Assembly (NCBI GenBank): GCA_910576335.1
Contig: CAJTIU010000028.1
Coordinates: 1-64,000, forward strand
Source: Lachnospiraceae bacterium
GTDB lineage: Bacteria > Bacillota > Clostridia > Lachnospirales > Lachnospiraceae
Direction: 5' to 3'
DNA: 64,000 bases
Position numbers and translations under genes: made by a program. The number at the start of each line of letters is the position of its first letter. Within the stretch, counting starts at the first letter, position 1. The notes beneath the pieces were generated by a model. The model was not told where the DNA came from, did not search any database, and saw only the letters and a list, made by a program, of their open reading frames with translations. Below, piece after piece: positions 23,934 through 33,172 of this stretch.

Positions 23934-24911
23934 TCATAGTTTAGGGCATCTTTTATCGCCCATTCCTAACCTTCCCCAATAGTGGTAAGACATCCCAATA
24001 CAGCCGCCATTGCAAAACTTTTTGTATTCACACATCTGACATTCCGCCTTCTCTGATAACTTGTATTCCGAAAAAACTTTATTTTTTTCTCCATTCAATA
24101 TTTCATCAAGTGACTGTTTGCTCAAGTCACCTACACAAAAATCAGTTAAACAGGTACACGGATATACCTTGAAATCAGGATACACATATATCTTATTTTT
24201 TCCACTACCACAATTTAAACTTCTAAAACTTACTGGGGTTATTCGTTCCAGGTCACTTTTTCTTTTCTCATATAAATCAAATGGAAATATTTTCTGTATT
24301 TTAAGCCTGAAATTTACTTTCCCAAGCACCTTATTAACAAAAGTGTTCCATTCATCCGCAGTCATCATATTATCAAAACCAGCTCTTCCGAAAGGCATCT
24401 CATATGAAATTCGCCAATATCTCATGTGAGATAAACCGGCTAATTTGGGAATCAAATCAAATATTTCTACTCTATTCTTATTGCTGACCACAGACGCTAC
24501 GGAATATTTTATACTTAACTCCTCCATTGTTATCAGCGTTTTCCATGTCCTTTCAAAAGCACAATTTCCTCTTATCTGATTATGTTTCTCTCTATCTCCA
24601 TCTAATGATATCTGAAAAAACAAATTATCATATGTGCTTAATTTCCTCAAATAATTGTTATATGTACCATTGCTTGTAACCATTACAGTTTTAGATTTCT
24701 CACACAGCAATTTAACAATATCAACAAATTCTTTGTGGAGAGATGGTTCTCCTCCTGTTATCACAATATCATGCTCAGAAAAATCATTCTTTTCTAATAT
24801 TTTCACAAGCTCGCTAAGCTCCAAACTTATACCTTGTTGATTTCCCCTGATACACATAGAACAATTAAGATTACAGTCCTCCGTAAGCAATATATATATC
24901 TGCACTTTCAT
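23934..24911 (-). CDS. Radical SAM/SPASM peptide-modifying enzyme (first enzyme of the operon)
   Basis: The 325-residue protein has CNLNCSMC (Cys13, Cys17, Cys20), ITGGEPSLHKE, and a clear SPASM domain: a first Cys in NCGSGKNKIYVYPDFKVYPC, TDFCVGDL, then CQMCEYKKFCNGGC and a last Cys in DKRCPKL at the end. This is the hallmark of enzymes that modify peptides using auxiliary iron-sulfur clusters. Only a weak GAGG stands before the ATG. It follows the precursor gene after a hairpin, so it would be made in lower amount than the peptide. Confidence 0.87.
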   Translation of the reverse strand: MKVQIYILLTEDCNLNCSMCIRGNQQGISLELSELVKILEKNDFSEHDIVITGGEPSLHKEFVDIVKLLCEKSKTVMVTSNGTYNNYLRKLSTYDNLFFQISLDGDREKHNQIRGNCAFERTWKTLITMEELSIKYSVASVVSNKNRVEIFDLIPKLAGLSHMRYWRISYEMPFGRAGFDNMMTADEWNTFVNKVLGKVNFRLKIQKIFPFDLYEKRKSDLERITPVSFRSLNCGSGKNKIYVYPDFKVYPCTCLTDFCVGDLSKQSLDEILNGEKNKVFSEYKLSEKAECQMCEYKKFCNGGCIGMSYHYWGRLGMGDKRCPKL

Positions 24912-24926
24912 TCCTCTTTTCTTTAA

Positions 24927-24968
24927 TATGATGGATTGCTAATAAAGTCGTATCAGCAACCCATCATA
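24927..24968 (-). terminator. Hairpin between precursor and modification genes (partial terminator/processing site)
   Basis: TATGATGGGTTGCT and AGCAATCCATCATA (minus strand) form a 14-bp stem with one G-U pair and a 14-base loop. No long T-run follows, so it should only partly stop transcription, or protect the upstream RNA. Such a hairpin commonly lets a RiPP precursor be made in excess over its enzymes. Confidence 0.6.
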
Positions 24969-24987
24969 CTATTGTTAAACTGCGCAA

Positions 24988-25101
24988 TTAGTTAGCCTCG
25001 GCCCATGAACACATATCAAATAAGCTGGCTTCATCGCACTCGGCTCGATTTACATCCTGCCAGGATGATTCAGAAACAACATTTGAATTAGTGGTTTCCA
25101 T
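24988..25101 (-). CDS. Candidate RiPP precursor peptide (37 residues)
   Basis: An ATG at 25101 preceded by AAAGGAGAAAAGAT, an excellent ribosome binding site, opens a 37-residue frame ending at TAA 24988-24990. The peptide begins METTNSNVVSESSW and ends LFDMCSWAEAN. It has Cys22 and Cys31, Trp14 and Trp33, is acidic, and has no transmembrane or secretion signal. The small acidic N-terminal part would be the leader and the Cys/Trp-containing end the core. It heads an operon with three radical SAM enzymes, the normal place of such a substrate. A -10-like TATGAT lies at 25124-25129. I do not know a named family with this core. Confidence 0.72.
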   Translation of the reverse strand: METTNSNVVSESSWQDVNRAECDEASLFDMCSWAEAN

Positions 25102-25161
25102 ATCTTTTCTCCTTTCATTTTTTATCATAACAATCCACAAAGCCAAACTTGTCCAAGTGAA

Positions 25162-25600
25162 TTAATTAGATACAATATCACAATTACTATATCGACTGAT
25201 CAGTAAAATTTCATTAGCAAATTCCGCCTCGCGGTTGGCAAGCCTGCGTGTCCCATCATTTACAATAGGCTGCTCTGACATGCAGCGTTTAAAGAAAGTG
25301 TATTCCTCCCAGCCGATGTAACCATCCCCATAAAGTGTGAAAAGTGTGTCAGCATCCTGAAGAAGTGTCAGGCATTTTTCAGCATATCCTAAACTTTTCG
25401 TATAGTAGAAGACCTGGTTGTAATCGTTTGGCGTACCATTATCCCCACAATAAAGAGGGTGAAACAGTTCCTCTTCAATCTTCAGCAAAAGGCTTCGCCC
25501 ATGATTTTTCAAGCGCTTTACGTTCTCTGCTAGTAAGATGAAAAGTGGAAGTGGAATCATCAAGTATCATCTGTTGTACAGGGTTGGTTATGAATGACAT
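25162..25600 (-). pseudogene. Decayed IS1182-family transposase
   Basis: The ATG at 25600 (with GGAG before it) opens MSFITNPVQQMILDD followed by ERKALEKSWAK, the usual N-terminus of IS1182-type transposases. A frameshift near 25490 moves reading into IEEELFHPLYCGDNGTPND. An internal deletion then joins this to EEYTFFKRCMSEQ and NDGTRRL, which correspond to the middle of the transposase. The DDE catalytic part is absent. The ends of the element were not found. It lies directly upstream of the RiPP operon and may mark how that block arrived. Confidence 0.7.
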
Positions 25601-25745
25601 GGGTATTGCTCCTTTCCGATATAGTTATATATTAGCATAAATGAGGTCGAAGAAGTACTAAAATATTACAAACATACGATTTTTAAATACAGTTGTTAAA
25701 CATAGAAGTGGGGTTTTGACCCCAACATCATATGCTATATTACCA

Positions 25746-26852
25746 TCACCAATTATCGCTGATCCATTTTCCAATAAATCCAATGGCTGCGCCACCCAAA
25801 AGAAGCGGTGCCAGCGGTGCGGCGGCAACTGCTGTCGCCGCCGATGCGACTGTTGTTGCAACTGTCGCCGCACCCGCTGCCACTACTCCTCCAACTGCGG
25901 TACTGCCTGCTGCAGCCGCAACCGTTGAAACAGCTCCGGTAACGGCTGCCCCTGCTGTTGTTCCTGCAAAAGTGGTAGCTGCTGCTCCTGCCGCCGTTTC
26001 TGCTACCGTAAGAACCACTGTTGTAGCATACGCACCCCCAATCGTCGTAGCTCCTTCTACTATAATATCTGCCGCCGCATCTTCAAACGTTTTCTTTCCG
26101 GAGGTTACATCATAAATATTTTCTCCCAGTTTCACGGGTACACCGACTCTCGCCGCGAGTTTTGCACTTGCCAATCCTGCAGCATGGGCTCCCGTAGCAG
26201 TCGCAGTAACAGGAGCGTCCGGTTTTCCGGTTATCTTTGATTCCCACTGCTGTGCCCTGGCAACCACATCCGCATGTTTCTTAAATACCGCCGACTCTTC
26301 CACCCTGAATCCGGCATCTCTTGCTTTTCTGGCAAGCTCCGTGTTGCCTTTATCTACAACGATCGTTTCTATTGCACTATTATGTTTGCTCCAATCAGGC
26401 TGACTGGTTTTATAACCTGTTTTTGCCTGCAACAAAGTTTCATGCCCTAACGTATCACGCACAATAAAATCTGCTGTTCCGTTATCTCTCAAAACTGTAA
26501 TATCAGCCCCTTTTACTGCTTTATCTGCCGCATGCAGTTCTTCAAATACAAATCCCCCATATCCCTTTACACCGCCACGCATTGTATTGTATGCCCCCAA
26601 ATGGTTGGCCATCTCAGAATATATTCCGGCATTTTGCATACATCCGGCGACTTCCAACGGTACGGCGATATTATCATTGAGGCACTGCATAAAAATATCT
26701 ATCGCCTCTAAAGCATCATCCTCTTTCATATTGTTTACAGTCATGAAGCGTCTGCATTGTTCTTCCGATAATCCGGTTAAATTCGCCAACTCTCTAGATG
26801 GCAGTTCACTTTCCATTTCAATACCGGCTTTTTTCTTAATTTTGTTTTCCAT
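25746..26852 (-). CDS. Nuclease-like protein with hydrophobic Ala/Gly-rich tail (possible effector)
   Basis: The 368-residue protein starts after a clear AAGGAGG. Residues about 20-55 form a small helical region with a UBA-like look (LTGLSEEQC...DALEAIDIFMQ). Residues 97-150 contain GYGGFVFEELHAADKA, ADFIVRD and LLQAKTGYKTSQPDW, a pattern resembling restriction-nuclease-like toxin domains in which an acidic residue and QxK form the active site. From about 245 to 360 it is almost only Ala, Gly, Val and Thr, with several membrane-helix-length stretches and a final GFIGKWISDNW. This suggests membrane insertion. Function unknown; a toxin or defence effector is a reasonable guess. The GC-rich tail contrasts with AT-rich surroundings. 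Confidence 0.6.
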   Translation of the reverse strand: MENKIKKKAGIEMESELPSRELANLTGLSEEQCRRFMTVNNMKEDDALEAIDIFMQCLNDNIAVPLEVAGCMQNAGIYSEMANHLGAYNTMRGGVKGYGGFVFEELHAADKAVKGADITVLRDNGTADFIVRDTLGHETLLQAKTGYKTSQPDWSKHNSAIETIVVDKGNTELARKARDAGFRVEESAVFKKHADVVARAQQWESKITGKPDAPVTATATGAHAAGLASAKLAARVGVPVKLGENIYDVTSGKKTFEDAAADIIVEGATTIGGAYATTVVLTVAETAAGAAATTFAGTTAGAAVTGAVSTVAAAAGSTAVGGVVAAGAATVATTVASAATAVAAAPLAPLLLGGAAIGFIGKWISDNW

Positions 26853-26982
26853 TTTGTCCTCCTTAATTTTTATGTTTTTATCAGATCTGATGCTACCATT
26901 ATACTCTCCCGATTCTATGATTCCTGAATTACATTTCCGACCATATCAACGACCACTGGTGTAAGAACACTTGTTTTTCCAT

Positions 26983-28290
26983 CTACCATAACTTACTATA
27001 CAACGAAAGAGCAGTAATTCTGTCTTTTAAATCATTATCATATGGGAGGATTGTCTTCACTTCATAAAATTCGTCCATTTTACAAATCACCATAACTAAT
27101 TCCGGTTCTTCGGTAAAATCTGCATTTACATGCATGGGCAATAGCCATGTCAATTTTCCGCTCTTTCCTGAATATGACACTTTTGCATAAGAATGATCCC
27201 GCATTTGTATTTTCAACCCCCTCTTTAAAGACAACATCAGTTGTTCCACAATTTTATTATCCGGTTCTTCCTGAAGATTTTCCGGGAACCGTTCCCTTCT
27301 TTCTTTTACGATATGAATAAGGCATTCCTGATTTATATCGAATTCATCCATTGTTGCTTCAAAAGATGTACAACATTCATCTATAAACTGTATCGGCTTT
27401 AATTCTATGGAAGCCTGCTCTTTTGTAAAACCATTTTCTATATAATCCTTCTTTCCTTTCATCACCTTATATGCAATATATGTCTTATATTTTTCATGAA
27501 AACGATAAAGTATAAAATAATCTTTCCCAAACATATCCATTAAACCGGAATTTATAATCACAGAACGTACTTTATTCTTTACAAAATATTCTGTTTTTTC
27601 TTGCTCTGTCAATTGTTCTATTCTCCGTCCCACAATTTTTATATATCGATCCAATCCATGAATAGACTTCCAGCCTGGATATAGAAGGGCATGATAGATC
27701 TCTGCAGTAACCTCTGTCATCTCATCCTGTTTCGGATTTTCAGAAATAAGATTCCTGTCACTGTCTTTATCTGTCACATTTTCTTCAACTTCATATCCAG
27801 CTTTATTTAAAAGTTTTTTCATTGTTGTATCACGTCCTATAGCTGAAACTCTTATATCTTGCATGGACAGAGGCATCAAATGCTCTCTCTGTCTTTGTGC
27901 AGCTTTTGATCTGTATCTTTTTGTAAATCTTTCTAAATTTTGTTTATACTTCTTTCCACTATATGCATCATGACCTATAAGGCCATTCACTAAAAACTTT
28001 GCTGTTCCCACGAAATGTCCGCAAAACTCTCCTGAATAATTCAGCATTGAAATAAAAACCGCATCCTCTTTATAGCAGTATCCACTGTCAATCCAGGCAT
28101 ATTGGATATCTGAATCTCCTTCCTTTTTCTCCGATAAATTCCGATCAAAGTAGAAAATCGTATTCTTTTCCGTTCGAATAAACTCTATCATTTCCATGAT
28201 TGAAATATTACGGCATAGTAAACTACGAATCCTCTCTTCCACTACCTCCATTTCATCAATAATATGCGTCTGATTAATCATCTGCTCCAT
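26983..28290 (-). CDS. Unknown protein with DUF3825-like C-terminus
   Basis: The 435-residue protein starts after AAAAGGAGAGG. The last 170 residues resemble DUF3825: YFVKNKVRSVIINSGLMDMFG, then later KLTWLLPMHV, EPELVMVIC and a closing YEVKTILPYDNDLKDR. This domain is found in small helicase-associated and stress-related proteins, with no settled function. The N-terminal half is unlike anything I know. The gene has a likely own promoter (TATTATAAAAT near 28420) downstream of the terminator of the kinase gene, so it is a separate unit. Confidence 0.55.
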   Translation of the reverse strand: MEQMINQTHIIDEMEVVEERIRSLLCRNISIMEMIEFIRTEKNTIFYFDRNLSEKKEGDSDIQYAWIDSGYCYKEDAVFISMLNYSGEFCGHFVGTAKFLVNGLIGHDAYSGKKYKQNLERFTKRYRSKAAQRQREHLMPLSMQDIRVSAIGRDTTMKKLLNKAGYEVEENVTDKDSDRNLISENPKQDEMTEVTAEIYHALLYPGWKSIHGLDRYIKIVGRRIEQLTEQEKTEYFVKNKVRSVIINSGLMDMFGKDYFILYRFHEKYKTYIAYKVMKGKKDYIENGFTKEQASIELKPIQFIDECCTSFEATMDEFDINQECLIHIVKERRERFPENLQEEPDNKIVEQLMLSLKRGLKIQMRDHSYAKVSYSGKSGKLTWLLPMHVNADFTEEPELVMVICKMDEFYEVKTILPYDNDLKDRITALSLYSKLW

Positions 28291-28456
28291 AATGTCCTCT
28301 CCTTTTCAAATTTTCTACTGTTATCCACATTCAAAATTTTCTTGTGACTCACTCCTGTTTTTAATTTTTCTCTGATTTTTTCATTTGTCTCATCCTTTCG
28401 TTTTTTTGATGATTTTATAATATCAGAGCCATTTTTCCATCTCTGAAACAAAATTC

Positions 28457-28499
28457 CAAAAAACAGGAGAGTGTCGCACTGATTCGTGCAACACCCTCC
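28457..28499 (-). terminator. Intrinsic terminator of the kinase-STAND gene
   Basis: On the minus strand GGAGGGTGTTGCAC and GTGCGACACTCTCC form a 14-bp stem with two mismatches, followed by TGTTTTTT. It lies about 60 bases after the kinase stop. Confidence 0.85.
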
Positions 28500-28560
28500 A
28501 TATATACAGGTTTCAACGGCAGTTTTGCCCTCGTAAGTCATTGATCTTATTGAGAAACTG

Positions 28561-31500
28561 TTACTTAAACTCTACCTGTTCCGTTTTATACCTCTTCCCG
28601 ATTTCACTTAATTTTGTATAAAACTCTTCAAACTTTGTATTTTCTTCGATTCCTTCCAGTATTTTATCTATCCAATGAAGTACCTCGTCCACTTTACCTT
28701 TATCTATTTTTTGCGGGAAGATTTCTTTCATCCTGCTGATGTAATCTTTCAGGCATATCTCATCTTCCGGCAGTTCTTCTGCCTGTATCTTACTCATCCA
28801 GTGTTCATCTAATAGAATAGACACGCTAAGTAAACCGACAGAAAGAGCAGTATCATATGCCTTATATTCAAATGCATTCTCTCTGATTGTTTCCAATATC
28901 TGCAGACATAATGTATCATCCACCCGTTCTGTATCACATTGAACATATTGAATCAACCTGCCATACAAAGCTTTGGTATGCAACATAATCCGTTCCCTGG
29001 CGTCTTCCCGCCTGTCCAACTCAAAACATTTGGAATAATATGTCTGGAAACAAGGCATACTGCCCACTCTTTCTGCTTCCTGCTCCATACGTTCCAGACA
29101 CTGTCCTGCCATATCATAATTATCGATATACATATAATCATCCACAGCGTCTTTCCATACATCAAACGCACTATACGGATTGTCTCTTTCTCCTGATTCT
29201 CGGTCTGCAAGAAGGTAATAATTGCATTGCTTTCGTTTTTTTATATACTCATCATAGTCATAAGATTTGAGCCAAACATCTCCAAAGCAATCATAACTAG
29301 CCGCATCCACTTTTCTGAACACCGCCTCAATGTATTCTGAATCTGGAACATCCTCTTTTAACAGTTCTTCTACATATCGGCATATACTCGCTGCCTCCAT
29401 TCCTCCTTCTATTTCCAGATAATTTTCCGCATCGCCCAAAGCAGACCTCACATAAAGGTCTTTTCGAATATTCCAGAATCTCTTATCTCTCAGAATACAT
29501 TCATACAATTCACGGGCAGAAGAATTCTGCCCAAATCCCTTTCTATATTTTTCAGCCGCTGAAAATAACAATTCGAGAGCTTCTTCAGGCTGCCCTGTTT
29601 TCCAACAATATTTTGCATACTCACAGTAAGCTTCAACCAGTATAGAACTCAGATTGCGACAATTATTTAAGATTTGGAAATACTTATTCCACATCAAATA
29701 TTCTTTTTCTTTTAATCGAATCTCTCCATCGCCTTCCCATTTTGCTTTTTTTATACTGAACGTAAGCACTCTTGTAATTGCTTCTATATTTCCTTCTTCT
29801 GCTGAATGTCTCTGATTCTGAATTATCCGCTCACAATATTCAACCACTTTTTTGGTATTTTTCCATGCTTCATACAACTTTACCATTCTTTCAAGTACAT
29901 CACAAATATCGCATTCCCTTGCTTTTCTCAATGCTTCCAAAAGTACTGTTTCTGCTTTTTCATATTCTTTTAACTTGATGTAAGATCTGCTCATCTCACA
30001 CTGAATATCCACGGTGTATCCTTTTTGTCTTTCCATAGCCTTTTGACATAGAACGAGTGCATCCTCATATTTTCCATTCTCCCATGCCTGATCGGCCGCA
30101 TCCATATAAGAAATGATCTCCTTATTTAAAAGATAACTGTTTTCACCTGATAAAGCGGTAAGTTTTTCGGAATAATATGTGCTTTTACTTTTATCACCCA
30201 CACAGGCACTGCGTAAAACATACAGAAAATCATCTTCCCCGTAGAAATTCTCCAGCTTTTCATACACATCTTTTTTCACTTCATAACCGATAAAATCCTG
30301 CTCTGCCAGCTTACAGGTATATAAATAGATTCGCTCCGCATCAGAATAAATATTTTTCAATCCGAAAAACGCATATTCCATCTGCCACAGGAAGCTTTCA
30401 CATATCCCATTTCCAAGCGTTTCAACCGCTTCCGCTGTTTCCAGATATAAGTGCACTAACGTATCGTTCACATAAGGCATCAGCGAATATCCGCCTTCTA
30501 TATAGTCTTCAAAAACAGCACATGCTACTTTATCCCACTTCCTTTGTCTTTCCTCCATCTCTTGCATAAACTGTCTGACATCAGATAGTTCCTGTTGTTC
30601 TCCATCCTTTATTTCAGGTAAAACAATACCTTCTGTACGTTTAGGAATGACTTCTTTTCGTAAAATTGCATTCCTCAGATTCGCAAAAATATCTCTTTCC
30701 AATCCAAATACTTTACCATAAACATCTTCGAGAACGCTCTCTATCCGTTCATCCTCTATGTCCAGCCATTTTATTTTCCGGATAAAAGATTTTATTTCTA
30801 AATGATGGATCTTCACCTGCAAAATGTCGCTCTCAAGGGAATCCTCTTCTTTACAAATCTGCTGTGCGCGTTTCAGTATTTTCTCCTCATATTTTATGTT
30901 CCGGCAATACTCATAATATAATTCTGCTAATAGTAAATCCGAGCCCCCCATCCGCTCTATAAAATATTCCGCCAGCTTTCTCCGATTTTCTATATCTACA
31001 AAGTTTTCTTCTTTTCTTTTAAAGTAAGATATCATAGAATAGACGATATCAGGGCAGTTTTGGGATGTGGGCTTTAAGGAATTATATGCCAGGTCAAGAA
31101 CAATTTGATGCAAAGAAATTTTATCCGTCTTCTCATCACATTCTATCCACCCACGTTCAACCAAATTGTCAAGATATCCCTCCATACCACTGTATGATTT
31201 AAAATACCGGGCAAATATAGATTTCTTTATTCGGATTGCGCCCAGCGAAGAAAGACTTCTCATAATTTCTGCTTCCAACTCGGTGAAATCAGACAGATCA
31301 AACAGCATTTCTAAGTGAATATATATCTGCCTCTCCCTACGCATATCATCTTTGTTATGCCTTACCGGCGGATTTACCGCACTTGCCATTCCTTCTTTCT
31401 GCCTGATTTGACGCAAAAGCTCAGAGGGCGCCTGTTCTGTATGCAAAAGATATTTCGCAAAGAGTGCAATTACCATTGTATGATGCTCAAACAGATGAAA

Positions 31501-33015
31501 CAGCTCCCCGATTGCATCCCACTCATTCTCTGCATATTCTTTGCTGTTATTCTTTCGAAAAAGCGCTTTACATTCTAAATCATTTTCCAAAGGTCCTATA
31601 TCAATCTGTGAATAACCGTATTCCTCCCAAAAATCTTCTCTTGTTGTAAACAACAGCTTGCACCCACAGTGAATCAGATCATTAAAATGTTCATCCTCCT
31701 CTATGATATGTTCTTTATTCTTCTTATCAAAGTTGTCTAAAATAATCAGATCATCTTTCCCGACATCTTTCTTAAGGCCTGCCATCTTCCTTTTATAAAA
31801 ATCCGAAAAAGATTCCTGTTTCTCCATATCGCACTTCGCTATCACGAATTCCTCAGAACAAACCGTTTCCATAATGCTATCCGTAAATCTTAAGAAAACA
31901 ATACGATTGAATTGATCCCGATACTCATCAGCAAATTTTTTTGCCAGCTCTGTTTTTCCAATTCCACCCATTCCTGACAAAAAAACAACATCTTTCTCAT
32001 CCAACGCATTCTTTATCTTTAAAATCTCATCTTTTCTCCCTACGAATTGCGAAAAATAGTAAGAGAAGCTATCTAACAGCATCACTCCTTCCACATCGGA
32101 TAATTTTTCCAGTTCTTCCAGAACCGCAATTACATCTTTCATATTTTGATAACGCATGGATACTGTATTTGAAAGCGTTTTATGAAAAAAATCTGTCATT
32201 TTTTGAAATAGTTTGGGCTGATAACGTTTGTCTGGAAATCCAATCGCTGCAAAATCATATCTCGCATTCCATCTTCTGTCTTGTATCTCCGGTGTTCTCC
32301 CGAACATTTTATAAAAGATAACCGCTCCGATGGAATAAACATCTGTTGCCATACAGATCTTCTTTCTGTCGCCCAGAACAAGTTCAAGGGCTGAAAAACC
32401 TTCAGAACAGGAAAGTCTGACTTCCTTTCCTTCCCTCAGGTTCTCAAGTTCTGTCAAAGAATCAAAATCAAACAGAACAATTTGCTCTTTTGTATCTGAT
32501 GGAATGAATATATTTTCCGGTTTTATATCTAAATGCAGACATCCTTCTTTATGATAATCACCGATAATTTTACAAAGTCTTTTCATACGTGTAAAAATAT
32601 CCTTCAGGCACTTTTCCTCGTATTTTCCATAATCTTTCCCTTCCAGATAACTCATAACAGAATATACGGTATTGTTTTTCTCCTGCTTCCACAAAGAATC
32701 TATAGTTGCATTTGTCAAACCCATAGTATTTCTTATTTTCGTATTTCTTATATAAGCATCAGAAAATATATTTTTTGCCTTTTCAAATGCGTCTCTCCAA
32801 CTCTCTGTGGGAATAATTCTCCCCTGGGAATCTCTCTCTGCCATTATATGATAAGGAAAACATTCTTTAATTCTTACCCTGTGTGTCCCATCGGAGGGAT
32901 CTGTATAAAATCCATCGTATACAAGACAACTGGCGCCACGCCCGATTTCTTCCTGAATTACATATTCCTTATCCAATGACAGGATGCTTCCCTTCCCCAA
33001 ACCTTTTCTTGACAT
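28561..33015 (-). CDS. Ser/Thr protein kinase-STAND NTPase-TPR protein
   Basis: The start at 33015 has AGGAGG upstream and gives 1484 residues. The protein kinase domain occupies about 15-300: glycine loop IGRGASC (24-30), Lys50, catalytic HLDIKPENI (161-169) and DFD at 183-185 in place of DFG. A STAND/NB-ARC-type NTPase follows, with P-loop GMGGIGKT (348-355), Walker B LIILDNFD (423-430) and a sensor LLFTTRE near 454-460. The rest, about 850 residues, is helical repeats of TPR type (for example NGKYEDALVLCQKAM). STAND proteins are off until a ligand binds the repeats. With a kinase attached, a signalling or anti-phage role is likely. No membrane segment is seen. The divergent gene at 33173 may be its partner. 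Confidence 0.85.
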   Translation of the reverse strand: MSRKGLGKGSILSLDKEYVIQEEIGRGASCLVYDGFYTDPSDGTHRVRIKECFPYHIMAERDSQGRIIPTESWRDAFEKAKNIFSDAYIRNTKIRNTMGLTNATIDSLWKQEKNNTVYSVMSYLEGKDYGKYEEKCLKDIFTRMKRLCKIIGDYHKEGCLHLDIKPENIFIPSDTKEQIVLFDFDSLTELENLREGKEVRLSCSEGFSALELVLGDRKKICMATDVYSIGAVIFYKMFGRTPEIQDRRWNARYDFAAIGFPDKRYQPKLFQKMTDFFHKTLSNTVSMRYQNMKDVIAVLEELEKLSDVEGVMLLDSFSYYFSQFVGRKDEILKIKNALDEKDVVFLSGMGGIGKTELAKKFADEYRDQFNRIVFLRFTDSIMETVCSEEFVIAKCDMEKQESFSDFYKRKMAGLKKDVGKDDLIILDNFDKKNKEHIIEEDEHFNDLIHCGCKLLFTTREDFWEEYGYSQIDIGPLENDLECKALFRKNNSKEYAENEWDAIGELFHLFEHHTMVIALFAKYLLHTEQAPSELLRQIRQKEGMASAVNPPVRHNKDDMRRERQIYIHLEMLFDLSDFTELEAEIMRSLSSLGAIRIKKSIFARYFKSYSGMEGYLDNLVERGWIECDEKTDKISLHQIVLDLAYNSLKPTSQNCPDIVYSMISYFKRKEENFVDIENRRKLAEYFIERMGGSDLLLAELYYEYCRNIKYEEKILKRAQQICKEEDSLESDILQVKIHHLEIKSFIRKIKWLDIEDERIESVLEDVYGKVFGLERDIFANLRNAILRKEVIPKRTEGIVLPEIKDGEQQELSDVRQFMQEMEERQRKWDKVACAVFEDYIEGGYSLMPYVNDTLVHLYLETAEAVETLGNGICESFLWQMEYAFFGLKNIYSDAERIYLYTCKLAEQDFIGYEVKKDVYEKLENFYGEDDFLYVLRSACVGDKSKSTYYSEKLTALSGENSYLLNKEIISYMDAADQAWENGKYEDALVLCQKAMERQKGYTVDIQCEMSRSYIKLKEYEKAETVLLEALRKARECDICDVLERMVKLYEAWKNTKKVVEYCERIIQNQRHSAEEGNIEAITRVLTFSIKKAKWEGDGEIRLKEKEYLMWNKYFQILNNCRNLSSILVEAYCEYAKYCWKTGQPEEALELLFSAAEKYRKGFGQNSSARELYECILRDKRFWNIRKDLYVRSALGDAENYLEIEGGMEAASICRYVEELLKEDVPDSEYIEAVFRKVDAASYDCFGDVWLKSYDYDEYIKKRKQCNYYLLADRESGERDNPYSAFDVWKDAVDDYMYIDNYDMAGQCLERMEQEAERVGSMPCFQTYYSKCFELDRREDARERIMLHTKALYGRLIQYVQCDTERVDDTLCLQILETIRENAFEYKAYDTALSVGLLSVSILLDEHWMSKIQAEELPEDEICLKDYISRMKEIFPQKIDKGKVDEVLHWIDKILEGIEENTKFEEFYTKLSEIGKRYKTEQVEFK

Positions 33016-33172
33016 AAGTACCCTCCTAAAATGAACTGATCCATCCATTGCTATTTCATGACCTATATTCTATCAGACTTCTTTAAAAATGTGTGAAACT
33101 AATTTCCAAAACCATCTTATATTATGATATACTATATAAAATCAATCTCAAACAACAAAGATGGAGGTAATA

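Noticed and set aside
25732-26115. Ala/Val-rich plus-strand frame
   Set aside because: It is the antisense shadow of the low-complexity tail of the 368-residue protein on the minus strand.
28278-28541. An 87-residue minus-strand frame upstream of the DUF3825-like gene
   Set aside because: It runs through the kinase terminator hairpin, has no ribosome binding site and overlaps the start of the next gene.
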